Shown here in pieces: positions 34,056 to 45,347 of a DNA stretch of 64,000 nt. The first letter of the stretch is position 1; each line of letters starts with the position of its first letter. The stretch is from Entonaema liquescens. Its lineage: Eukaryota > Ascomycota > Sordariomycetes > Xylariales > Xylariaceae. The notes under the pieces are model-generated. The model did not search any database. It was not told the origin of the DNA and saw only the letters and a list, made by a program, of their open reading frames with translations. The stretch is from assembly GCA_902805475.1 (NCBI GenBank), contig CADCSX010000006.1, positions 2,790,001-2,854,000 of the forward strand, given 5' to 3'. Position numbers and translations under genes: made by a program.

Positions 34056-34445
34056 ATGCAGAGTAACACTTCCAGCTCATCTCGACCGCTCACCTCGCGT
34101 GTACCGGGTCAGCTTCACACCCCCACACACTCCTTCAGCGAGGCCGCCTTCACTCCAGACTCCTCCGAAGTCAGGGGTGGGAACTGGAACGAGAAGCGGT
34201 CTAGGGAGGAGCTAGATCTTGCGCGAGCCAGACTCGCCGACCAGAAATTCAATATCAGTTGGTTTCCGTGCCCTCGGCTTGGCTTGCCTTTCGTCTGCTA
34301 ACAATTAGGGTTTATAGGAGACTATGAAGATCCTCTTCTACCTCGCCAGCATCCGCAGTCTCATTATTACCCAAAAGGTGTTACGGCAGAAACGGAGGCC
34401 CATCTGCTAAAAGTCGTTGCTGAGCTGACAGGATCCTCCAGTTGA
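34056..34445 (+). CDS. small uncharacterised protein, two exons
   Basis: Exons 34056-34257 and 34318-34445 join with a GTTGGT donor and a TTATAG acceptor to give 109 residues. The N-terminus is Ser/Thr/Pro-rich (NTSSSSRPLTSRVPG). The centre is a charged helix (NEKRSREELDLARARLADQK), then DYEDPLLPRQHPQSHYYPKG and a C-terminal helix TAETEAHLLKVVAELTGSSS. No transmembrane segment, cysteine or known domain is visible. The intron sits inside the frame and the joined product keeps protein-like composition through to a natural stop, which supports it as real. I do not recognise the family. Confidence 0.65.
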
Positions 34446-35904
34446 GTCTTATGGGCCTGGGATATATATTACATACGGGCATGAAAAGCCTCTACATTGG
34501 AATATTATACTATATAGCCTTAGGAAATATATCGCCTTTCTGCCTTCCGCTCTGGTTCTATTTGCGATTTTTCTACCTAGCATTAAGCTTACTTGTAGAT
34601 GAATAAACTCCTTGGAAGTATATTGAAAATCCTTGCTTATAGTTCTTCTTAAAGTTGTTGTGTAATAATTATTAGCTTGCTAGAGTACAACCATATTCTG
34701 TTATAACAGGAGACCTCTAGCTTGAGTCAGATAAGGTAGAAACAAAATATAGACTGATATGTAGACTTCTCGGCTAGGCAAATAGGCATACAGAACCTTA
34801 GCCTACAGCCGTAGGAACATCTATTTTGCTACGTATACGTATATTCCAGTTTTGTTTTGAAGCTGCTACAGTGATGGAAGCATATTGACCATTTTGTTGG
34901 ATATATGAAGGCATTTCGACGCTTTCTACTGCTACGAAGTCTTAATATAAGGCGCCTACCCAATACTCCTCTCCCGTTTCCCAGTCATTTTCAGCGTAGC
35001 AAATAATACTTTTCCTCTGTTTATATTAGAGTCATACTACGACACGATCTGAAAGGAGTGCATTCAAAATGATTTACGGGTAGGCATATCCTACAATCCT
35101 CTTGCCCAAGACTTCATAATGGAATTCGGAGAATGGTGGGATATCTAACTCTACTGAATAATATCATGTTTTTCTTCTTCGTTCATTTTTTAATGGAATA
35201 GAACCCTCGAACAATATCGTCTTGTTTGTATGCTAAACGCTGCGTTATCGTATTAAATGCGAGCCAAGATAAGAGGCCTTTTACCTAAACCACTGCAAGA
35301 TTCGCACTTGCTACATGCTTACGGCTTTTAGGGGAGTCAAAGTTTTAATAGCATTCAATGATCAGGTGTCCGTAGTGAATTTAGGGCAGGACAGTAAAGT
35401 ACCTACCTAGGTACCTAGAGCTCTGATGTCTGCAATAGGGGAGCACCTTCCTTAAAATTTCAGTTTGGGACCGGTCATGAGGTCCGTGACTGTTTTATTC
35501 TGTAACTTGATCAGTGTTCTCTTACTGCCCTGTTCGAAGTACCTAAAGTATAAGAATTATTACAACACAACACTCGAATTTTTCTTCAAAACTTCATCCC
35601 AATTTTATCAAACAATTTTAAGAAATACAACCATAAGTACTTCTAGGAGAAAGACAATCACTACGAGGTACTTAAGGTAAGTAAAGTATTTCAACACAAT
35701 CCAATTTCAAATTCACCTATTATATACACTCTTCAACCCCCTATTTTCAACCCCTTATTCTCTATTTTCGCATCACAAAAGCTTGCCACGATTATTTGAA
35801 ATATCACAAGCCAAAAACCATACACTAATTACCTACGACAAGTCTACGGCCACTTATATATTCGAAACTTAAGAAACCATAAGTCCTCAACCAACTATTA
35901 CAAG
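34446..35904. other. intergenic, no supported gene
   Basis: About 1.45 kb of AT-rich DNA with a TAGGTACCTA palindrome at 35408-35417. The last 250 bases are A/C-rich and fit the leader of the following gene. No RNA gene or exon was recognised. Confidence 0.55.
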
Positions 35905-37752
35905 ATGTCGCTATCTTCGGCATACACGTGGGCGAGTTCTCAGTCGGATGAGAAGTCGGCATCGTCCTATACACTCCGCGATCCCAATCGTACCTCTAGG
36001 GATCCGGAGTTCGAGAAGGACTTTCCCTCGGAAATCTACGAGGACACAAGGCCGGTTTCACCAAGGACTGACCGATGGCCTAACCACAATCCGTGGGAGT
36101 ACTAGTAAGTAATATTCAAGTTTCCCCTTTTGCCTTAGACACCCTATGAACTGTCTTCAGGACGTGCTTGATGTTAGCAAGAGCTAACCTACTATCAAAG
36201 CATGGATAAGGATGGCAACGCCGTTCCATTTCCCCCGGAAGAACCGGTGGCACCTCCCGTCGTAGCGGAGCCACTGCCGCCGGTTTCCATGGGGGATTTG
36301 GACATAATCCCATACAAACATAGTTACCCTGGGGGGTCACCACAGTGCACCTACCCTAACTTCCACGAACAAGTAACAATCCGTCAGCGGCGACAGCTGA
36401 GACGACTCGCCAATACCATCAAGCAACCTATCGCCATCTTCCTTCCCAACAAGAAAAACTACTACGGTAGTCAATTAGTTATCTCCAACCTAGACCAAGA
36501 GCGCGTCCTCGCAGATCTCGAGAAGGTTCCATTAGCACCCAACGCTGAACCAGAGCAGGCAAGTCCTAGTAACGACGAATATCAGAGCGCTTTCCTTGCC
36601 GAAAAAGAACCCTACGAAGAACCACACGAGGAACCTTACACAAATTCTGACGGAAAGCTCCACGAACAACCCTCTGATACCTATCACAAACCTTTTAACA
36701 CAGAATCTTATGAAGAATCCGACCAAGAACCTTTCGAGCAGCCTATCATTTCCGACAGCTGGGATATTCAAGATCAAGACGAATTCATCAACATGGATAA
36801 GAGCAAGTTCACTAGCGAGGCCTCATCGGCTAGCGGCAACGACGAGCCCCTCGATATTGATAAGTACCTGGCTTCTATCGAGGACCCGGAACAGCGTAGA
36901 AAGACCGTACTTGCCGGAATGACCGCCATGTGGCCTTCTAACCATGAAGTCAATAACGTCTGGCATCACCCATACTATCGCGGCTTTGAGGAAGATGGCG
37001 ACTACGAAACCTGGTTTAGAACTACCGCACACGAGCTTGGTTGGGAGAATGACGACCCCTACTACGAGCCAGAGGACGACGAGCACTGGAGAGAGGTGTA
37101 CCAACCTCAAATCGGCGATGAGGGTATTCCCGACCAGGCAGCGCTTGACTATGTCCTGCTTATGCGCGAGAGGCGCGAGAGATTGGAAGCTGCGATTAGG
37201 CGAAAGAGAGAGTTGTGGAAAGAGCAACATGGCAGCAACGACTATTTCGCGGGTACTTTCTCAAACGATACTACCACTCACGATTCCGGCCATGGCTATG
37301 CCACTTCATCTAGAAAGGTCAATAGAATCTACGATGGAAGTGGCGATGAAAGCGACGATAACGATGATGTTGAAGAACCTCCTGAACCCCCTTCCTCTTC
37401 CAGCCGCCCTACTAGAATCAAGCTAGTCTCCCATGTGAAGAAATACATCACGGACGCTGCCGCTTCCCTATCTAGTACTTCCGAGGACACCAACCCCGAC
37501 GTCTCTAGCAGCCCGACTGTTACTTCTACTGCGGACACCTATCCTACGGAAGGCCAAGGCACCCCGAGCACCCCGACAAGCTCGGCACCTTCATCTAAGC
37601 GTAACCGTGGTCGTAAGCGTGGATGCGGTCGCTCTCACGGATCTGGTCGTAAGCGGAAGGTGGATGAAGATGCGGACTACGAGCCGGGTAGTGATGTGTC
37701 TGACGATAAGGAGAGCCCAAGCAACAAGCGACGCCGGATTACACGAAAATGA
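35905..37752 (+). CDS. large acidic/basic, mostly disordered, probably nuclear protein
   Basis: Exons 35905-36104 and 36201-37752 encode 583 residues; the splice joins NPWEY to YMDKDGNAVPF with a GTAAGT donor and a GCTAACC branch site. One ordered-looking block is HEQVTIRQRRQLRRLANTIK followed by PIAIFLPNKKNYYGSQLVI. A Glu/Pro-rich tract with repeated EEP/HEEPY/QEPFEQP units follows (about 195-250), then a Trp/Tyr/Asp-rich section (WHHPYYRGFEEDGDYETWF, DDPYYEPEDDEHWREVYQP) and a helix VLLMRERRERLEAAIRRKRE. The tail is Ser/Thr-rich and ends in strongly basic nuclear-localisation-like clusters (KRNRGRKRG, GRKRKVDED, NKRRRITRK). I recognise no catalytic domain. A chromatin or RNA-related role is plausible, but this is only inferred from composition. 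Confidence 0.8.
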
Positions 37753-40700
37753 TTGGGGATGTCCCTTCTTCTTTTTCTTCTCTTAACGGGCCAAGGATAT
37801 TAGAGGGCAGATATGAAGTTACGTTTCGACTATATAACGAGATATGAGAGCTCGCCGTTTGCGAATATGGTCTTGATTCTTGCGCGCGTTGGGTTTATGA
37901 ATGGTCGTCATACTAGTACGGCATTGATATCGAGAGTCAGAGGCAGATATAGAATGAGATGGTCTGAGAAATACGTCTGAGTTGAAGTACTTAGTTTGGA
38001 CCAGGAGACGATAGGGTCGTTGCGATTGGTGGTTTGCGATATAGTTCTTTCGATGGTGTGGAATGGATAGGCCGTGATTGCTCATTATTAGGCGTCACTC
38101 ATAGCTATATAGATGCCTACTTCTTTTCATATATTCCAATTAATATGCGTTTGACCTACCATGATCTCCTCTTTACCCTGATATTGGGTATCTCATCTAC
38201 GTTCTCGTGCCATTCGGATTGCCGCTTTAGAAGGTACCTATCTAGGCTAAGTATGGTGGTATGTTACTGCACAGTCGGTGAGATACCCCTTATCATGTCA
38301 TCTGCCCAGCCCTAAAGGCCATGACTAGGTACTGATGTGTAGGTAACAACAAGTTAATGTAAGTGAGAGATATGAACGTGTACAGGTCTATCGAAGTAGG
38401 GAGATACTACTCGCTTTCTATTCTCGGGATGGCATACCCCTAAATGGGATATATCGGGCCACGCGTTTGGGATTAATCAGCCTGTCCTATCTATTACGAG
38501 CAACACACCCCGGCCGATACTGTTGTTACTGAAGTGTTGAGCTCAAGCGTCCTGAGTTACCAATATATACAATACTTTCACCCCACTCGTTATGTGTACG
38601 TGCTAAGAATTCGATGGCAGCCCTGCTATATTTGTCGTGTAGTCGATTGCCACACGTGTTATCTAAGTAGTTGGAGCAATTTTATTCCTAGAGGAGGATG
38701 CTACCCTTTCATAAATCTGTGGGGTCTCGGCTCCGTGTACGTGATACATGCCACCTACCTACTTCAGCAGGTAACTTTCCAAGTTCTCGTACGTATTCGA
38801 GACGTATCTTTGGTTGATGCGGATCAGGCCCGCCTGGGGAAGGATTACGTGTTTTGACGGCATAGGAATTAGGGTTCTTGGTTCTGATACGGCGTGCATA
38901 TGAATGAATAGGAGAGACGGACATATCTGAGGTAATCTTCAAGGGGAAGAAGCATAATAGGACATGGGTAGTGATCGCAAAATACCCAGCTAGATAAGCT
39001 TGTGGATGTGTTCGTGTATGGGCTGAATCGAATCCTAGAATTCTCATCTTGGTTTCATTCTAACTAGGTACCTAGCTATTATTTACATACCTAAGTATCT
39101 ATCCATCTATCCATCTATCCATCTATCCATCTATCCATCTATCTATCTATCTATCTATCTATCTACGTGTGTACGATATCTGATATCGCGGTAGGGTATG
39201 TTTATTATTACATCTCCAACTCGAACCTTACCTGGGTAACAAGCTTTTGGCGGGGATGGTACTCGATACCCGATCTCCCCGTCTCTGCTCTAGAACTAGA
39301 AACGGGACTGCGCCGTCCGTTGAATTTGGAGGTGGTCGACTACCACATGGCGACAGGGGTCCCGTTTTCGTCTTCTCCCTTCTGGGTGAGCCGTCTTCCC
39401 TATTCTGCCTGATAATTTCCGAAAGGCTTAAATCGAGCGGCCTGGGTAGCATCAAGGGTTGCTTACTACTAGTATTGCTAATTCATATCGGCGCCCTTCG
39501 GGGTATGTAGGTAAGAATTGAATTTTTTTTTTCTTTCGCCCCCCGGAGTGACGGAGGATATTTGCAAATGGGGCCGCGCGGGTTTGGTGGCATTGATCCG
39601 TCGGCTCGGATTAGGATGGTGGAACCTACGGCGCGCTATGAGGTTAATGAGATAATAGATCCCGGCTCAGGGTTTTTTTTTTCCATCATGTACTATGTAA
39701 GGTATGACCCTAGGAGCATGCGAGTATCGCGTGGCCCGAGATCCTAAAAGGATGGATGGACGGGTTGAGGAGAAGGAAAATATTGATAAATTCGGATATC
39801 CGTAAATGGGGGAAGCTCAACGGCTTGGCATCCGAACTCTTGGATTTGCTAAGCTTCGACTACTTAATTTATAAGATCATTCTTGCGTTGCTTGAACACA
39901 GGCAGAGGGGGGGAGGGAAGGTCGCACGATCTGGCCAGCTTGGCTGGTTATGTGCAATACTACACAGCTACCCACGGGAGTACTGTATATTGCTACCCAT
40001 CCGTAATGAAACCCCGGATATAGATAGAATGCAGCGATGGTTCAGAGAAAAGAAAAGAAAAAAAAATTAAATAAATAAAAACTAAGAAAGAAAAACTAAG
40101 TCATGACTCGCAGGTTCTCACGCCATCATCCATCGATCCCATCCCGCTCCTCCCGCATCTAGTCCCACGATTACGATCAAGTGGCTTGCGCATGCGTGAC
40201 AGCTCGGCTGCATTGATCGGTACTCTACAATGTCCTTTTGAGACACGGGCATATGTGAACGCCATACGTCAAGTACATGAAATAACACTTGATATGGGGT
40301 CATGCTGGATCAGTGACGATACTTTGGGAAGCACAGCTTTTGTCTTTGCCGTCCCACGTACAGTAGTAGTAGTAGCAGGGGCGCGGGAATACGCACATGT
40401 GCTTGCTGGTAACAAGGCAGGTCATGTCATGCCTTGCCTTTTACTACTGCAGCAGCCTCTTCGGTCAGTCAGCGTCGACATGATGCATCCCCTTTTCCCA
40501 ACGCACCAACAGTTGACATAATCCCTAAAACACTATCCTGCATGCTTTGGTCGCCACCTTAAAGCAGTGATATAGAAATACTGTAAAATGTCATTTGCCC
40601 ATAATATAAACGCTTAATCTACAGATTAGAAGAAGATTTGGTTGATGGTCAGTCTTATCCCTAACCCAAGTTTCATTCTACGATATATTAACATGAGGAG

Positions 40701-43700
40701 ATGATGATGAGTTGGCCATTTAAACTTCATCTCATTAGGGTCCGGTAGTGTGCTACTTGGAAACCAATAACGGTAATAGTCCTGCGGCTTACTGGCTGGA
40801 TTGGCCAAGGCCATTATTAGGAAGGGGCCAATCCGCGGAAGGAGATTGACGAAAAGAGATCAAGGCCCGGAGCTGTAACATGATGCTATTCCAAGCTCGA
40901 GAAGGATGCTGCTAATAAATGATAAGCCATTTAGCTGAAGATAGCTTCAAGATTAGTGCCTTGAATTTTTAATTCAAGATCTGTTTGTTCCGTTATGGTT
41001 GGCAACGCAAGCGTCTAGGAGACACAGGGATTCATCAATGACAAACGTTGCATTCCGCATTAGGGCTGGTGGTTGACGCCGCCGCCATTTCAAAAAGGAA
41101 CCACGGCCATCCTATCAGGCGGTCTCCACAACGCTGAACGGCCTAGGTATGCTTTACAAGTGGTGTATCCGTAAATACCTAGGTGTAAGTAACTTTTACG
41201 TTGTCGTAACGAAGTTGAAGGATTGCCGTATGGATACTTGTACGTGTATATCCAGGTTTATATGTATTACATGCATTATACCTACCTAGGTATGTATTAT
41301 TATATGTAAGTTGATTACATCTCGTGCTTAGTTATATTACATGATGTATGTATATTACATGATTTATATAGGAATGGTCTTGACACCGCAACTTTGAGAC
41401 TTCTAGAAGAACCAGCCACCCCCGAAAACGTCCAGGGCATACATAGCCATCTTTCCATCTTGGGTGTCATCTTAGGTAATATTGGAAAGCTGAATGAAGC
41501 CAATGATAGCAACAAACGGTAATAGCAGGCTCTTCTGGGCTCTTACATAGTATTATTCGATTATTCGGGTCGGGTGTCATGTCATCGAATCGTCAACATG
41601 GGAAATCCCTCCCGGATTCTACCGCCTCGCTTGTTTGCGCCTTGCGGGCGTCGCATATGTCACATCTGTCACATCTGTCGCATACTTTGTATGTAGATAT
41701 CTTGCATATGAAACCTGGGAAACTTGTTTTAAGAATGCAACAGGCGTAATAAGGGTTGTCATATGAGATGTATGGCTTATATATGGGCTGTAAGATGTTT
41801 GTAGTCGTATGTAATATGGTCTCGTACGAAGATATATAGATCAACAAGGTCTTAGATCTTGCCCGCTCCGGCGAATATTCGTCGACAAGGTCTTAGTAGA
41901 GATATTCTCCACCCTCTGCCAACATTTTCTGCCTTTTCGCCGCAATTGGCCCTATCCCCTTTCTTTTTTTTTTTTTTTTCGTTAGATGGTATTTGGAATT
42001 GGGAGATATTCCCGGCTGTTCGTGTTGTATGTTTCCTGCAATTCGAAATAATTCATCATACTTTTGTAATCCTTTCTTACTTCGAATTCCCCTTCGTTGT
42101 TTTCCCGTTTCCCGCCAAAAGTCGGCATTGACAGATAATCGCATCGCGGCTAGTTTATTTAGAATTGCGACATAGATCTCGCTCGACTTAACCGGCTAGC
42201 CAGACCTAGGCACGATCGCCTTCCCCATCAGGCATTCCGCTAGGTTAGCAGGTCAGGTTAGACACACGGCCTGGCACGGTATCAAAATCACAACAGCACA
42301 GTTTTTCCCCTTCAGGGTAAAAGAAGAGCATTAAAAAAAAAAAAAAAAAACGTCAGAGAAGAGGAGAGAAAGATAAGTGAAGACTTTCATCGAGGTCAAA
42401 CTAGTCACCCGAACCTCGCCGGCTTCTCCAAGAGGGTACACCGAATCACATCAGAAACTTGTGATAGTCGGCTGATTTCGGTATCGGTAGTGTCGGTAGT
42501 GTTGGTATCGATATTTTACTGGTAACTGAGCAACCTGTCTGAAGAGCTGAAATTTAAGCGACGACTATCCCTAAGGGTAGTGCATGTAAATGTACGTATA
42601 TGCATTCATATTAATACATTCATACATTCATAATCATCTCAATAGAAAGAAAACAAGTACGTGGACACACACGAAAAACAACACGAATGCCGGTGTACCT
42701 AACGTTGCCACGTACAGTACAGAGTACCGTAGATCTGGTCCTTGGAACCCGGAGACCCTGACGACGAAACCGCTATCTATTCGAAAATGGTGAATTACCT
42801 CACCTCTCGTACCTTTCGCACCTATTGAATTCGTACACGAGAAAGGAACCCCGCCGTAAAGGACCCTCTTAGAAATCGATAAAGATAATAAAGACAACTT
42901 GTAAGTACCTACAAGTATCTTTTCTATTTAAATTATATGTTAGGTGTACGCGCCTTCTACCCGGCGTCTACCGTTCGCGTTATGCCGGGCACAGGCGGAG
43001 CCTAGCTTAGGAATTGGTCAGCCACTAGGCGTTCCCGGGCCTTTTTTAGCAGGCTGTCCCAATTGAATTTTTAGCTTCCAGCTCCCATTTTTGGTGATGT
43101 CCATTATCCATTATCCATTATCCATCAATATCCATTAAAAGAACCCCTTGAGTTAAACCAGCAAATCCAATGTACCTAACCATATGAGGTTACCTATTAA
43201 ATGTACATATATACATATATACATACCTACCTAACTTACATACATACATACAAACGTTCTAACGAATTGCCCCGCCATCAGGCCCATCAGGTCCATCAGG
43301 CTCAAATCAGAAGCCCGCCTTTTTCAGCAGAGAGACATCAATCAATCGCAACGTCTCCTTCGCGACATCATTTTACCAGCTACCAAAACCAACTGACGCC
43401 AGAAAAAAAAAAATACTTTCCCCTCACGCAAATCAACTCTCCTCAGTCTCTTTCCCTCAAAACCCCCACGCCCGCGTCAAACCTCAAATCTCCAACCAAA
43501 CGACGTTCCTCTGGTAATTGAATTTTATTTTATATTCACCATCAAATCGGCACTCGCACCTTTAAAGATCCAATACTACCGCCGCACGCATTACGCATCC
43601 GCACGTACAACTAATAACTATAACTAACTGCTGGTGTTTTAACAGCAGAGTTTAAAGGAAACCTATTTGGATAGGAACCTGACATTGACTGAGAGATCAA

Positions 43701-43724
43701 AAACTACAAATTTGGTCCATCATC
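37753..43724. other. 6-kb gene-poor region
   Basis: No exon with motif or splice support was found across about 6 kb. Many short frames of 60-110 codons occur on both strands and overlap each other. The stretch 39200-39720 is GC-richer and could be a decayed gene. Simple repeats are frequent: an ATCT/ATCC microsatellite at 39096-39165, GTA units near 40362, a T-run near 41965, 18 A at 42333-42350, CCATTAT units near 43100-43130 and ATACAT units near 43205-43250. TAGGTACCTA-like palindromes are scattered. A non-coding RNA cannot be excluded. Confidence 0.45.
39096..39165. repeat. compound tetra-nucleotide microsatellite
   Basis: An alternating ATCT/ATCC tract changes into pure ATCT (about 70 bp), in the gene-poor region. 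Confidence 0.9.
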
Positions 43725-44640
43725 ATGTCAGGTTCGGAGGGAGGATTCGACCTGCTTCGGCGGGCAACACAGGCGATGATGTCAAAGTAAGTAAAGAAAT
43801 TCGAGAAGGGGAAAAAAAGGGTTCATATGTTATGTTGCGTCTCTCCTTCTCCTCAGATCACCGGATCACCAGATCACCAAGCTCGGAACACGCCCCCCAT
43901 TTCATTCATGCCCTCCTCCCCCTTCCCCTACTTTTTTCATCACCATCAATCACGTTCATCGCTCCAAAGGAATATTGAATTAGCCCTTACCCATTACCCA
44001 TTAAACCCTTCAAATACCTCAATACTTCATACCCTATAGGTATATCCTATACTTCATATTTCCCGCTCGTTACAATATTCATACATACAATTTCACAATT
44101 TCCCAATATCCCGTCATCACGCCAATTACGCAAGCTGCGGCCTCTGGAACATTTGGAACCTTTGGAATCACCTACAAGGTTCTCTTTTCCGTTTAGCCAG
44201 TATTTGCCTTCGGATTACGGATCACTGCCCAAGGATATTCCCAAAGTTGGCCGTACAACAACCCCTGGTTCTAAAGTACTTAACTTTGACCGCAATGGGG
44301 CCGGGCTTGATGAATCGTCGCCGACGGCTGTAACTCGTACTACTCGTACTACTACCAAGTACTCTAGTATGGGTATTTTTCTGCTTCATCAGGTCTCATA
44401 ATCCAGGCCAGCCAGCCAGCCAGCTAGCTATACGAGGTTACTCCGGATTCATCATTCACCCTTCACCCTTCACCCTTCACCATCCACCATCCGTCATCCA
44501 CATCAGCTCTCAGCTTCGCAAGTGAGGATTCAGATGAAGAAGGCTTAGCCAGTTACCGTCCAAGTCGGTCATCGGCCCTCTTCCCGAGAAGGTTACCGGA
44601 TGTATACAAAGTATACAACTCGACGCTTATTTTTAGATGA
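43725..44640 (+). CDS. putative 129-residue protein upstream of sch9
   Basis: Three exons (43725-43786, 44179-44372 and 44507-44640) join in frame. The first codes MSGSEGGFDLLRRATQAMMS and ends at a GTAAGTAAAG donor. The second begins after CCTACAAG and reads FSFPFSQYLPSDYGSLP, then KVGRTTTPGSKVLNFDRNGA and Thr/Arg-rich text. The third reads ALSFASEDSDEEGLASYRPS and ends PRRLPDVYKVYNSTLIFR. The product is polar, without a known domain or membrane span. The first intron is long for this genome (392 nt) and might hide another exon. The stop lies 707 bp before the sch9 start, so these exons could instead belong to an alternative 5' part of the sch9 transcript. The call rests on splice signals and composition only. 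Confidence 0.45.
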
Positions 44641-45347
44641 GACCTCCCTGGCTTATCTGCGTTGTACAGTCGTGGCTGGTCACCGATATTCGCAACGAAC
44701 AGGTCCCCATATTGCTCTGGCCAGCTCCGTTCTGCGGCGAATCTGAGCGCGGGGTCTGGACGAGGCTTATAATTATTATCATATTGAGGCCTGACTCCTT
44801 ACTCGCCAGTGCAATAAACCGCAAAGGAGCCCAATGTTGCTATGTCACTTATGTCACTCTCCACCCCTTCGTTCCCTGCTGGGCTGTTCCCTCTCTCTTG
44901 CATCCACCCCACCTGGCGTCGATCCATCTCCAACCGCACCCCCTTTTACCCCCACCTCAACTCCCCTTCAAGGTTACCACATGGCGAGTGTCATGGGTGG
45001 TCGCTTCGAAAGCAACATGGGGCTCGGTTCGACGAAATGGCTCGTGAAAATTTCGCTCTTTTTTACCACCTGCCCGCCCATCTTCCGCGTTGCTTGTAAT
45101 CTCGCATCCATGGATATCTGGTTACGTTACGGCATCATTGGACTTCTTCACCGCTGCCGCTATTGGACGCTTCGTCCTTCGAGATGTCCTCTGCCCAAGC
45201 TTCCTCCTTAAATCTCCCTTCACTCTAATGATGTTCATATCCTGTTAAACTCTCTCGTCCCTCTAACCCCTACTTGACCCTCGCCCTTTTAGCTTGAAGA
45301 ACTTGTTGATTCATTCTTCTCGAGAATTGGGGCTGATCATTATTAAC
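44641..45347. other. probable sch9 promoter and leader
   Basis: About 0.7 kb precedes the sch9 ATG. It is CT-rich at 44850-44960 and 45230-45295. A CCCTTTTAG acceptor-like site near 45291 could mark the end of a leader intron. The frame is open from there into the sch9 start codon, so a slightly longer N-terminus is possible. Confidence 0.4.
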
